NCBI RefSeq assembly: GCF_036965045.1
Contig: NZ_JBALOV010000027.1
Coordinates: forward strand, 1 to 64,000
Length of the DNA: 64,000 nucleotides
Source of the DNA: Ferdinandcohnia sp036965045
GTDB lineage: Bacteria; Bacillota; Bacilli; Bacillales; Bacillaceae_L
Direction: 5' to 3'
The notes below the pieces were generated by a model that was not told the origin of the DNA, ran no database searches, and saw only the letters and a program-made list of their open reading frames with translations. How positions within the stretch are numbered: position 1 is the stretch's first letter; each line of letters starts with the position of its first letter. Below, piece by piece: positions 25,683-33,853 of this stretch. The position numbers and the translations under genes are program-made.

Positions 25683-26351
25683 TTATATCGAAAAATATTT
25701 AACCATTTCTTCTAACGCATTCTCATTCATGATTTTTTTACCATATTCTTCAATTCTATGAATCGACATAGCTGATTCCTGCCCATATTCCAAGACGATA
25801 CTAAGCATATCTTCAAGTTCATCTTCAGTATAAACTTCCTCGTTGAATTCGATAAATAAATAATACTTATTTTCGAAGGAATACAAGGAGTTGCTTAATC
25901 CCTCAAGCTGGATTCGATGTGCAAGAGATATAACATCCTCAAAATCTTGAAATCGAATTAAAAATTGGAAGTTTTCTTCTTCAAATTCTTCGATAAAATC
26001 CTTGTCCTCATATTTTGTATGAAATTGCTGATCGAGTAAGGATTCGATTTTTTCATCAACATGAATTTTATCGTCACCAACAGGAAGCTCATATTTATTA
26101 CCATCTTTTGAGAGCTGTGCTCTGGTTACAAGAACCTCTAACCCTTTTTCTAACGCCTGGACTTGGATCCATAGTGGACCATCAATCGTAAATTCTTCTT
26201 CCTGATGAATTTCGTCCATCATCTCCCAAAAGAGCTCTTCACTTCTCTCCCGGTTATACCAAATTTCTTCACGTTCAAATCCACGCTGCTCTATGTCATT
26301 ATATGAAATATAAAATTTTACTGTATGTTCGTTGATTCGTTCGATTTCCAT
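25683..26351 (-). CDS. mecA: ClpC adaptor protein MecA (222 aa)
   Basis: Targets ComK and other proteins to ClpCP. N-terminal substrate domain (1-80) begins MEIERINEHTVKFYISYNDIEQRGF in usual form (shown by its core TVKFYISYNDIE). A central acidic linker (95-125) precedes the ClpC-binding C-terminal domain with LIRFQDFEDVISLAHR and YSFENKYYLFIEF. 222 residues versus 218 in B. subtilis. Own terminator downstream. Confidence 0.96.
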   Translation of the reverse strand: MEIERINEHTVKFYISYNDIEQRGFEREEIWYNRERSEELFWEMMDEIHQEEEFTIDGPLWIQVQALEKGLEVLVTRAQLSKDGNKYELPVGDDKIHVDEKIESLLDQQFHTKYEDKDFIEEFEEENFQFLIRFQDFEDVISLAHRIQLEGLSNSLYSFENKYYLFIEFNEEVYTEDELEDMLSIVLEYGQESAMSIHRIEEYGKKIMNENALEEMVKYFSI

Positions 26352-26664
26352 TACAGAACCTCTCCCTTCTTGCTCAGTTTTTGAAGGGACGTTATACCCC
26401 CGAGCCAGATGCTCTTTTATTCACTTTTCCCATAATTGTTGCAGAATAACCTCAGGATAAGAAAAAGTCTAATCTTGTACTTTATTTTATGTTAAAAGCT
26501 ATGAGAATGGAAATAAAAAAGGCTATTTTTATAAAAACAGTTGTTTTGCCCGGTTTTTATTCATACATTAATGAATACGGTTAAGCAAGATTCGGGTACC
26601 TTCTGTTTTATGTACCATTATAATACGAAACGCGATAGAAAACGAGTAAAATGTCCTATTAAAG
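26352..26664. other. Gap between mecA and spx, nothing recognised
   Basis: AT-rich. B. subtilis has yjbE here; no frame resembling a secreted yjbE-like protein is seen. No riboswitch or strong hairpin outside the spx terminator. Confidence 0.5.
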
Positions 26665-26694
26665 AAAAAAACTCCTACGTTAAAGTAGAAGTTT
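26665..26694 (-). terminator. Terminator of spx
   Basis: Minus strand AACTTCTAC-TTTAAC-GTAGGAGTT followed by TTTTT, just after the stop. Confidence 0.8.
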
Positions 26695-26701
26695 CTTGAT
26701 G

Positions 26702-27097
26702 TTAGTTGACTAAGCGCTGCGCTTCTTTTAGTTGGAAGGTACGAACTTTTCTTGGTAGAAATCTGCGAATTTCGTCCTCGTTATATCCTACCTGAAGTCT
26801 CTTCTCATCGATGATAATAGGTCGACGAAGAAGACCAGGGTTTTCTTGAATCAATTTGTATAAATCCTGAAGAGGCATAGTCTCCAGATTTACATTTAAT
26901 TTTTGAAAGACCTTAGAACGAGTTGAAATGATTTCATCTGTTCCATCTTCCGTCATACGTAAAATTTCTTTGATCTCTTCGATTGAAAGAGAATCTGAAA
27001 TAATGTTTCTTTCTTGATATGGAATTTGATTTTCCTCTAACCATGACTTCGCTTTTCGGCAAGAAGTACAGCTTGGAGAAGTATAAAGAGTAACCAT
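26702..27097 (-). CDS. spx: Redox-sensing transcriptional regulator Spx (131 aa)
   Basis: ArsC-like protein that binds the RNA polymerase alpha C-terminal domain and controls the thiol-stress regulon. Cys10-x-x-Cys13 switch in SPSCTSCRKA; conserved GTDEIISTRSKVF and LLRRPIIIDEKRLQVGY; C-terminal ClpXP recognition tail ends REAQ-like KEAQRLVN. Start at MVTLYTS gives exactly the B. subtilis length of 131; an upstream in-frame start adds four residues. Downstream of yjbC as in the B. subtilis yjbC-spx operon. Confidence 0.97.
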   Translation of the reverse strand: MVTLYTSPSCTSCRKAKSWLEENQIPYQERNIISDSLSIEEIKEILRMTEDGTDEIISTRSKVFQKLNVNLETMPLQDLYKLIQENPGLLRRPIIIDEKRLQVGYNEDEIRRFLPRKVRTFQLKEAQRLVN

Positions 27098-27335
27098 TAA
27101 CCTTATCACTCCCTTAAAAGTAGATTATTACTTAACAATCTGCATGATTGGTCATGGATGTGTATATTCCTAAATTAAAATGACTTTAATTAAGTAATTT
27201 CTTTAATTATTATACCTCAAATTTTCTGAGAAAGATAGACAATTTTAAAGAAAACTTAAGATTCATTCACTCTTTGATACTCAATGCTTTTAATCGACAA
27301 ACAATAGGCATTCACAGCCTTTTAGTTTCCCAGTA

Positions 27336-27911
27336 TTAAACATTTTTTAAGATATCCCGATTATCATTATTATTTTTAAATGATAATACTTCATCAACGT
27401 CTTCATAGGAATCTCCATAAAACTCTTTGTCTTTATATTTGTGGATTTCTTCATAAGTCTTTCTCATCGCTTCAAAGACAAGTTCTTCGGGTTGATTTGT
27501 TGGTGACCAATATAAAATTTCCATTTGATTACGTTCATTTGTTGCTAATGACTTACGTTCATATCCAATTGAGGTTGCATGCTCAAATCCTTCTCGTTTG
27601 TAGAACCTTAATCTTTTTTCAGTGTCTGAGTCATTATAGTTAACGGGTTCAACCTCTAGGATTATTGGTTTCCCTTTTTTCTTTAGTTTTTCAATGAGTT
27701 TATGTCCTAAGCCTTGTCCGCGAGATTCTGATGAAACAAAAAGATAGTCAATAAAAATAAAGCCTTCCAACTCCGCATACATAAGAACATGGTAAGGTCC
27801 TTCATCTTTATAATAAATATTTCCTTTTTCCTGTAATAGTGTTTCCATATGTTCTTTTGATTTCATTTCTTCGATTGGAAAATACTGATTTAATTTTTCA
27901 TACCAATTCAT
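27336..27911 (-). CDS. yjbC: GNAT-family acetyltransferase YjbC (191 aa)
   Basis: N-acetyltransferase fold with acetyl-CoA loop SRGQGLGHKLIEKLKKKGK (about 69-87) and the following KPIILEVEPV strand; unusually long C-terminal region with KTYEEIHKYKDKEFYG. Start at ATG (MNWYEKL) after AAGGAGAAGATGT. Substrate unknown. In B. subtilis it is co-transcribed with spx from stress promoters; 238 bases separate the two here, room for further spx promoters. Confidence 0.92.
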   Translation of the reverse strand: MNWYEKLNQYFPIEEMKSKEHMETLLQEKGNIYYKDEGPYHVLMYAELEGFIFIDYLFVSSESRGQGLGHKLIEKLKKKGKPIILEVEPVNYNDSDTEKRLRFYKREGFEHATSIGYERKSLATNERNQMEILYWSPTNQPEELVFEAMRKTYEEIHKYKDKEFYGDSYEDVDEVLSFKNNNDNRDILKNV

Positions 27912-28058
27912 ACATCTTCTCCTTGTCATTTAATGGGACATACTTAGTGTATGCAATTTCAGTAAGTTTGTTCTAAAATTAGATATTCCCTCTTTTATTC
28001 AAACTAAACTTCGAATAGAATAGAAGTAAGAAGAAAACCTTTTCATGGAGGGGTGTTC

Positions 28059-28244
28059 ATGGCAAACTACATAATGGATTTAGGTCTAATTGCTGTTCTC
28101 ATCATTGGTATTACTGCCTTGATGGGTGTTATGGCAAATGGAATTGGGGAACGAGTTTTTGGTGGCAAAACCGGTTCTGATATTGTTAATCGAGATTTAC
28201 ATGTAAAAACAGGATGGAAAAACGTTGGCGGACGAAAAAAATAA
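28059..28244 (+). CDS. Small protein with N-terminal membrane helix (61 aa)
   Basis: ATG after GGAGGGGTGTTC. One hydrophobic helix, LGLIAVLIIGITALMGVMA (residues 7-25), then a polar, basic tail ending TGWKNVGGRKK. No family recognised; short hypothetical proteins of this kind are widespread in Bacillaceae. It is followed at once by a strong terminator and then by a structured intergenic repeat. Confidence 0.75.
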   Translation: MANYIMDLGLIAVLIIGITALMGVMANGIGERVFGGKTGSDIVNRDLHVKTGWKNVGGRKK

Positions 28245-28253
28245 TAAAATGAA

Positions 28254-28289
28254 GGCTGGCCCAAAGTCGATTGGGCCAGCCATTTTATT
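28254..28289 (+). terminator. Strong terminator after small membrane gene
   Basis: Perfect 11-bp stem GGCTGGCCCAA / TTGGGCCAGCC with 6-base loop, then ATTTTATT. Confidence 0.88.
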
Positions 28290-28470
28290 GTCTAGCTTCA
28301 GGCGCCATCGGCTCTCTGGTCATAAGCCAATCGCTTCGGAAGGTAAAAGGCACCTTTTGTCAGCGCTCGTCTTATGCTTGACTTGCACAGGAAGTACTGA
28401 CATCGACGTTCGCCACAGGACGTGGCGGTAGTTAGTCGATGTTCCCCAAGGCAGGCGCCTTACGCTTTTC
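28289..28470 (+). repeat. Structured ~180-bp intergenic element of the Bacillaceae CTAGCT-CAGCGCC repeat type
   Basis: Starts TGTCTAGCTTCAGGCGCC and ends GGCAGGCGCCTTACGCTTTTC; the ends share GGCGCC and resemble the dispersed repeats found many times in Bacillaceae genomes (from memory, not searched). Inside are nested palindromes: ACATCGAC (28400-28407) / GTCGATGT (28435-28442) enclosing CGCCAC / GTGGCG, plus AAAGG-c-ACCTTT near 28350 and CATAAG / CTTATG. It is visibly richer in G+C than its surroundings and sits exactly between a terminator and the stop codon of the next, convergent gene. No coding capacity is evident. Confidence 0.7.
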
Positions 28471-28473
28471 TTA

Positions 28474-29679
28474 TTATGGAGTGTAGTCCACGCCTTTTGT
28501 ATAGGTATTTGCAGCGTTCCATAGTAAAAATTCATGGATCCCTTGGTCTTGCAATCCTTTTATTTGCGCTTCTATTTCAGCTTTTCCGTAAACCGTATAA
28601 TTTCCTTTTCCCAGCCAACTCGCTGTAAAGTCTTGAAGCCATGGTCTTGAAATAGGTCTGTTTTCGATTTGGTTAAGTTTATGATTTTCAACCTTTGCAT
28701 ATTCAGAAACTAAGCGATATGGTTCTAAGTCTGGACGTGGAATTCCAAAATATGAAGTCCAATGACTTGGGTAAATCATCGAAGAGATCACATCGACATG
28801 CTCGGAGATCTTCGAAAAGTTTTGCCCAATGCCGGGTGCTTCAGGCAATGTTGCTGTATATCCAAAGATATCCACCGAAACCTTTATATCATAGGGCTGT
28901 AATTTTTCTTTTGCATAAGCCACAAAATCAGTCACAGCAGCAACTCTTTTTTGAACATTGTCTATATTTGCTTTCTCGTATTCCCCCATGCTATATGTTA
29001 AGGTTTGATCACGTCTTTCAAACCCTTCTGGAAAACGGACATAGTCAAATTGAATCTCTTGAAATCCAAGCTTTGCAGCTTCAATTGCAATCCCTACATT
29101 ATAATCCCAAACCTCTTTTAAAAATGGATTCACGAACGCCTCCCCACGCCCATTTGTCCAAACTTTGTCTCCTTCTTTAAAGGATAATTCCGGTCTATTC
29201 TTTGCCAATACTGAATCCTTAAATACAACAACCCTTGCAATCGGATAAATTTGCTTTTCCTCAAGTTTTTTAATTAGTGATGCTGGGTCTTTAATATAAT
29301 CCTTACTAATTCGTTGATATTTCGAGCCTTGTGGAGGTACATAAGTCAAATAACCAAAGTCGTCCTTCACATCAATAACCATTGCGTTTAGATCCGTCCC
29401 ATCAATTAATTGGACAAGTTGTGGAAAACGATTGCCTCCAGCGGAATGGGCTGAAACATAAATACCTCTAATAGCGTCAGGATATTCAAATTGATATCCA
29501 GACTCAAATTCAAACCGGGTAGCCGTTTCTGGAATTGATTTTTTAGATAGTACCATTTTACTTTTTGGATGAGATTCTAGCGTGAGTATTATATTATCTG
29601 CATATCCTGTTTGATTAACAAATATAAAACCGAATCCGATTACGAGGCTTATCATTAAAAAAGTGATAATTTTCTTCAT
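28474..29679 (-). CDS. Secreted putative glycoside hydrolase, DUF4015 family (401 aa)
   Basis: Signal peptide MKKIITFLMISLVIGFGFIF with cleavage near NQTGYADN. The mature part is the DUF4015 TIM-barrel domain: IRGIYVSAHSAGG near 69, LNAMVIDVKDDFGYLTY, IYPIARVVVFKD, EIQFDYVRFPEGF near 215 (acidic catalytic-type region), VSVDIFGYT and SSMIYPSHWTSYFG. The family is related to glycoside hydrolases but its substrate is not established. ATG follows AAGGAAGGAGGAAGAC. Monocistronic; neighbours are the opp operon upstream and an intergenic repeat downstream. Confidence 0.88.
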   Translation of the reverse strand: MKKIITFLMISLVIGFGFIFVNQTGYADNIILTLESHPKSKMVLSKKSIPETATRFEFESGYQFEYPDAIRGIYVSAHSAGGNRFPQLVQLIDGTDLNAMVIDVKDDFGYLTYVPPQGSKYQRISKDYIKDPASLIKKLEEKQIYPIARVVVFKDSVLAKNRPELSFKEGDKVWTNGRGEAFVNPFLKEVWDYNVGIAIEAAKLGFQEIQFDYVRFPEGFERRDQTLTYSMGEYEKANIDNVQKRVAAVTDFVAYAKEKLQPYDIKVSVDIFGYTATLPEAPGIGQNFSKISEHVDVISSMIYPSHWTSYFGIPRPDLEPYRLVSEYAKVENHKLNQIENRPISRPWLQDFTASWLGKGNYTVYGKAEIEAQIKGLQDQGIHEFLLWNAANTYTKGVDYTP

Positions 29680-29860
29680 GTCTTCCTCCTTCCTTTTAAC
29701 CACTCTAATAACCATTCTAAATGAACAATCGTGAAAATTATACAAAATTAGACAAACTTTTCATATATTCAGTATTTATTTTAATGAATGAGTAAGTTTG
29801 TCTTTATAAGAATAGTTTCCATTTTAATTCTTGTGATATAACTGGTAATTCCCTGCAGAA

Positions 29861-29896
29861 AATTAAAAAAGTGGGACAAGGTGTACCTGTCCCACT
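29861..29896 (-). terminator. Terminator of opp operon
   Basis: Minus strand GTGGGACAGGT / ACCTTGTCCCAC-type hairpin of about 12 bp followed by TTTTTTAATT; the stem begins at the oppF stop codon. Confidence 0.8.
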
Positions 29897-30833
29897 AACT
29901 GTATTGTGCTTTATATTCTTTGTATTCCTTTTCCGAACAAGCCACCAGATGTCCAGGTCTAATTTCTCGGAGCTTTATTTCTTCATTCTCTGAATACCCA
30001 TGTTCTTTTGGATCATAACTTAGTCGTTTTCGATTTCGCTCGTAATTAGGGTCTGGTAGTGGTATTGCGGATAACAATGATTTTGTATATGGATGAATAG
30101 GGTTTGTGTATAAATCGTTTGCATCTGCAAGTTCGACGATTTTCCCGAAATACATAACGCCAATTCGGTCACTAATGTATTTTACCATTGATAAATCATG
30201 TGCAATAAAAAGGTAAGTCAACCCTTTTTCATTTTGGAGCTTTTTCATCAAATTGACGACTTGGGCTTGAATCGATACATCTAACGCAGAGATTGGTTCA
30301 TCGGCAATAATAAAGTCTGGTTTTACAGCAAGTGCACGTGCGATTCCTATCCGTTGACGCTGGCCTCCAGAAAATTCATGTGGATAGCGGTTAGCATGCT
30401 CGCGGTTTAAACCAACTGTCTCCAAAAGGGAATAAACTTGTTCCATTCGATCACTATTGTTTTTCGCAAGCCCATGAATATCAATACCCTCAGCCACAAT
30501 ATCCGCTACGGTCATTCTCGGATTTAAAGAAGCGTAAGGGTCCTGGAAAATCATTTGCATCTTTCGGTTAAACTTTTTTAACTCTTTTTTAGACTTCTTC
30601 CCGTGAACATTTTCTCCATTAAAAATGACTTCGCCACCTGTGGCATTATATAAACGGATAATCGTTCTACCTGTGGTTGATTTTCCACAGCCAGACTCAC
30701 CTACTAGACCTAATGTCTCGCCTTTGTAAATATCAAAAGTGATTCCATCCACTGCTTTAACCATATTTGGCTTTCCCACATTAAAATATTGTTTTAAATT
30801 TTTGATTTCGACTAATTTTTGTTTTTCAGCCAT
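29895..30833 (-). CDS. oppF: Oligopeptide ABC transporter ATPase OppF (312 aa)
   Basis: One of two ATPases driving peptide import. Walker A GESGCGKST at 45-53, Q-loop MIFQDPYASLNP near 94-105, signature FSGGQRQRIGIARAL near 154, Walker B DFIIADEP, and the OppD/F C-terminal HLVACSEKEY. Starts at the base after the oppD stop (TAA-ATG), so translation is coupled. Last gene of oppABCDF. The C-terminal CxC-type cluster seen in some OppF proteins is reduced here. Confidence 0.95.
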   Translation of the reverse strand: MAEKQKLVEIKNLKQYFNVGKPNMVKAVDGITFDIYKGETLGLVGESGCGKSTTGRTIIRLYNATGGEVIFNGENVHGKKSKKELKKFNRKMQMIFQDPYASLNPRMTVADIVAEGIDIHGLAKNNSDRMEQVYSLLETVGLNREHANRYPHEFSGGQRQRIGIARALAVKPDFIIADEPISALDVSIQAQVVNLMKKLQNEKGLTYLFIAHDLSMVKYISDRIGVMYFGKIVELADANDLYTNPIHPYTKSLLSAIPLPDPNYERNRKRLSYDPKEHGYSENEEIKLREIRPGHLVACSEKEYKEYKAQYS

Positions 30834-31892
30834 TTATTCATCATCCTTTCTCTGTTGCTTTTCGGATGATAATTTTTGAATTCTGCGTTTTACCGCTTCT
30901 GGCGGCTCCACCTTGGGTGCATCAGGATGAAGTAGCCATGTTGCTGCATAATGTGTATCCGTAACCTTAAACATTGGGGGTTCCATTTCATAATCAATTT
31001 TCATAGCAAAACGATTTCTTGGCGCAAACGCATCCCCTTTCGGAGGATTTGTAAGGTCAGGAGGTGACCCGGGTATTGCCATAAGTTCTGTTTGATTATC
31101 ATTGTCAAGGCTCGGCATGGACGACAATAATCCCCAAGTGTAGGGATGCTTCGGATTATAAAAAATTTCATCTACGGTTCCGTATTCAACTATCTTTCCT
31201 GCATACATAACCGCAACACGGTCTGCGACGTTGGCAACGACTCCTAAATCATGCGTGATAAAAATAATCGACGTTTCCAATTTCTTTTGAAGGTCTTTCA
31301 TTAACTCCAATATTTGCGCTTGAATGGTTACGTCTAATGCCGTAGTTGGTTCATCTGCAATTAATAATTTTGGGCTTGACGCCAAGGCAATTGCAATCAT
31401 AGCACGCTGCCTCATTCCACCACTAAATTCATGCGGATATTGATTGACCCGCTTCTCTGGGCTGGGTATTCCAACGAGTCTTAGAAGCTCAACTGCACGA
31501 TCTTTTGCGTTTCCCTTTGACATATTCTGATGCTTAATTAATACCTCCATTATTTGCATACCGACCTTCATTGTTGGGTTAAGGGAGGTCATTGGATCTT
31601 GAAAGATCATCCCAATATCCTTTCCGCGAATCTTCTCCATTTCCTTATTGGTTTTTGGAACGAGATCATCCCCATCAAACAGGATTTGGCCTTTCGTAAT
31701 TTTTCCTGGAGGCATTGGAATAAGCTTCATGATTGTTTGCGAGGTTACACTTTTACCCGAACCTGATTCCCCCACAATTGCCAGTGTTTCCCCCTTATAC
31801 AAATCAAAATTCACACCGCGGACAGCTTTTACCTCACCCGCATAGGTTTGAAACGAGACTTCAAGGTCTTTTACTTCTAATAACTTTTCCAT
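30834..31892 (-). CDS. oppD: Oligopeptide ABC transporter ATPase OppD (352 aa)
   Basis: Walker A GESGSGKS near 41, Q-loop MIFQDPMTSLNPTMKVG, signature FSGGMRQRAMIAIALASSP, Walker B LLIADEPTTALDVT, and the C-terminal Opp extension GSPPDLTNPPKGDAFAPRN. Pairs with OppF. Twelve bases separate it from oppC. Confidence 0.95.
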   Translation of the reverse strand: MEKLLEVKDLEVSFQTYAGEVKAVRGVNFDLYKGETLAIVGESGSGKSVTSQTIMKLIPMPPGKITKGQILFDGDDLVPKTNKEMEKIRGKDIGMIFQDPMTSLNPTMKVGMQIMEVLIKHQNMSKGNAKDRAVELLRLVGIPSPEKRVNQYPHEFSGGMRQRAMIAIALASSPKLLIADEPTTALDVTIQAQILELMKDLQKKLETSIIFITHDLGVVANVADRVAVMYAGKIVEYGTVDEIFYNPKHPYTWGLLSSMPSLDNDNQTELMAIPGSPPDLTNPPKGDAFAPRNRFAMKIDYEMEPPMFKVTDTHYAATWLLHPDAPKVEPPEAVKRRIQKLSSEKQQRKDDE

Positions 31893-31904
31893 TTACTCAC
31901 TCCC

Positions 31905-32822
31905 TTACTTGCGCAGCCTTGGGTCTAATGCGTCTCGCATTCCGTCCCCTATTACGTTAAAAGCAAAGATCGTGATACAGATTAAGATAGCCGGGAAAAA
32001 CAAACGCCAAGGATAATATTCAAATGCTGGCAAACCTTCCGAAGCCATTGTTCCCCAGCTGGCAAGTGGTACCTGTACACCTAAGCCAAGATAACTTAGA
32101 AAGGATTCAGTAAAGATTGCATTTGGAATCGTTAACGTCATCGTAACTAAAATCGGTCCCATTGAATTTGGAATCAAGTGCTTAAACATAATTCGCTTGA
32201 CATCCGCACCTAGCGTTTGAGCGGCAAGAACATATTCCTGATATTTCAGCTGTAAGACTTGTCCTCTCACAATCCTGGCCATATTAATCCAGCCCGTAAT
32301 CGTCATCGCTAATATCATGGTGCCTAACCCTTGCTCTAATATAACCATAAGTAAAATGACTAAAAGCAAATAAGGTACGCCATATAAAATATCAGCAAAT
32401 CTCATCATAAATTCATCAACTTTTCCGCCCATATAGCCGGATATGCCGCCCCATAAAACCCCAATAAAAAGGTCAATAACAGCAGCAGCCAGTCCAATAA
32501 ATAAAGAGATTCTGGCTCCTTCCCACGTCCTTGTAAAAACATCTCTTCCCAACTCATCTGTCCCAAACCAATGCACACTTGATGGAGCCTCATTGGCATG
32601 GGCAAGATCTGTTGTCCGATAATCAAATTCATTCATCATTGGGCCAAAAATGGCCATGATTAATAAAAGAATTAATAGAACCACACCTGCTACTGCCAAT
32701 TTATTTTTTTTAAATCTGGATGTGACATCCTTCCAAAAGGATAGACTTGGTTTTGAAATTTTTTCAGCTTCATTCTCATTGATAGTTGCAGGTGTAAACA
32801 ATTCTTTTGGGATATTCTGCAT
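31905..32822 (-). CDS. oppC: Oligopeptide ABC transporter permease OppC (305 aa)
   Basis: N-terminal cytoplasmic tail, one helix (about 40-62), a periplasm-facing loop with HWFGTDELGRDVFTRTWEGAR, then five helices with the ATPase-contact EAA loop AAQTLGADVKRIMFKHLIPN near 195. Forms the channel with OppB. SD GAAGGGAGAG; three bases after oppB. Confidence 0.95.
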   Translation of the reverse strand: MQNIPKELFTPATINENEAEKISKPSLSFWKDVTSRFKKNKLAVAGVVLLILLLIMAIFGPMMNEFDYRTTDLAHANEAPSSVHWFGTDELGRDVFTRTWEGARISLFIGLAAAVIDLFIGVLWGGISGYMGGKVDEFMMRFADILYGVPYLLLVILLMVILEQGLGTMILAMTITGWINMARIVRGQVLQLKYQEYVLAAQTLGADVKRIMFKHLIPNSMGPILVTMTLTIPNAIFTESFLSYLGLGVQVPLASWGTMASEGLPAFEYYPWRLFFPAILICITIFAFNVIGDGMRDALDPRLRK

Positions 32823-32825
32823 ATG

Positions 32826-33770
32826 TTACTCTCCCTTCTTCGCCCCAGAAAGCTTAATACGAGGATCAATAAATCCGTACAAAATATCGACAAGGAGAAC
32901 AGAAATCAAGAGTAAGATACTATAAAACACAGTGACTCCCATAATCACGGTATAATCACGGTTTGTGATACTCGTTACAAATTCGTCCCCTAATCCAGGT
33001 ATTCCAAAAATTTTCTCAATGACAAAGCTTCCTGTTAAGATTCCTGCTGTTAACGGACCCATATATGAGACAACCGGTAACATCGCATTACGTATCGTAT
33101 GTTTAATGGTGATTGTCGGTTTCGTTAATCCTTTCGCACGAGCCGTTTTTATGTAATCATTGCTCAATACCTCAAGCATACTTGAACGAGTTAATCGAGC
33201 AATAAAGGCCATTGGTGAGGATGCTAGGGCAATTGCTGGTAAAATGGTATGCATAAAAGATTCCCATCTTGCCACAGGAAAAAGGTCCAGTTTAATAGCG
33301 AACACATATTGCAAGACCGTAGCTAAAATAAAGCTTGGAACTGATATTCCTAAAACGGCAACAATCATCGCCGAATAATCCTGCCATTTATTATGATACA
33401 TTGCAGCGAGCACACCTAAAACCACACCAAAGGCAATCGCGATTAAAATGGCCTCAAGCCCCAAAAAAAGGGAAATAGGAAATCCATTATTGATGATTTC
33501 ATTGACTGTCATTGCTTTATATTTAAAGGAAGGACCAAAATCCCATCTTGCCACATCATATAAATAGTCAAAATACTGTTTATATAGTGGTTGATCCAGA
33601 CCATAATGAGCATTTAATGCTGCTTCAATCTCAGGGGGAACTTCTTTTTCCTTTGTAAAAGGACCCCCCGGGGCCGCTTGCATTAAGAAAAATGTGGCGG
33701 TTACAATCAAGATGAGAGAAACGAGCATGTAGAGCAATCTCTTAATGATATATTTTGCCACTTTGAACAC
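32826..33770 (-). CDS. oppB: Oligopeptide ABC transporter permease OppB (314 aa)
   Basis: Six-helix permease beginning KYIIKRLLYMLVSLILIVT, with the conserved QAAPGGPF segment near 30, the EAA loop YIKTARAKGLTKPTITIKH near 195 and the FGIPGLGDEFVTSI motif near 260. Separated from oppA by 83 bases that hold a 16-bp hairpin. Confidence 0.95.
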   Translation of the reverse strand: MFKVAKYIIKRLLYMLVSLILIVTATFFLMQAAPGGPFTKEKEVPPEIEAALNAHYGLDQPLYKQYFDYLYDVARWDFGPSFKYKAMTVNEIINNGFPISLFLGLEAILIAIAFGVVLGVLAAMYHNKWQDYSAMIVAVLGISVPSFILATVLQYVFAIKLDLFPVARWESFMHTILPAIALASSPMAFIARLTRSSMLEVLSNDYIKTARAKGLTKPTITIKHTIRNAMLPVVSYMGPLTAGILTGSFVIEKIFGIPGLGDEFVTSITNRDYTVIMGVTVFYSILLLISVLLVDILYGFIDPRIKLSGAKKGE

Positions 33771-33792
33771 CTCCCAATCACATACGCTTCAA

Positions 33793-33829
33793 AAAGTAAG
33801 GTATATAGGCCAACTATATACCTTACTTT
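33793..33829 (-). promoter_or_regulatory. 16-bp perfect hairpin between oppA and oppB
   Basis: AAAGTAAGGTATATAG / CTATATACCTTACTTT with a 5-base loop; on the minus strand the stem runs into a short U-run (CTTTTTGAAG). Likely a leaky terminator and/or 3' stabiliser giving more oppA than oppBCDF mRNA. Confidence 0.75.
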
Positions 33830-33853
33830 ACTGTGGTAACTGCTTATTTTTAC

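Noticed and set aside
28289..28470. Insertion sequence or tRNA
   Set aside because: No transposase frame, no target duplications seen and no cloverleaf; palindromes fit a dispersed repeat instead.
28695..29180. 161-codon plus-strand frame inside the DUF4015 gene
   Set aside because: Antisense shadow; its partner has a signal peptide and conserved domain.
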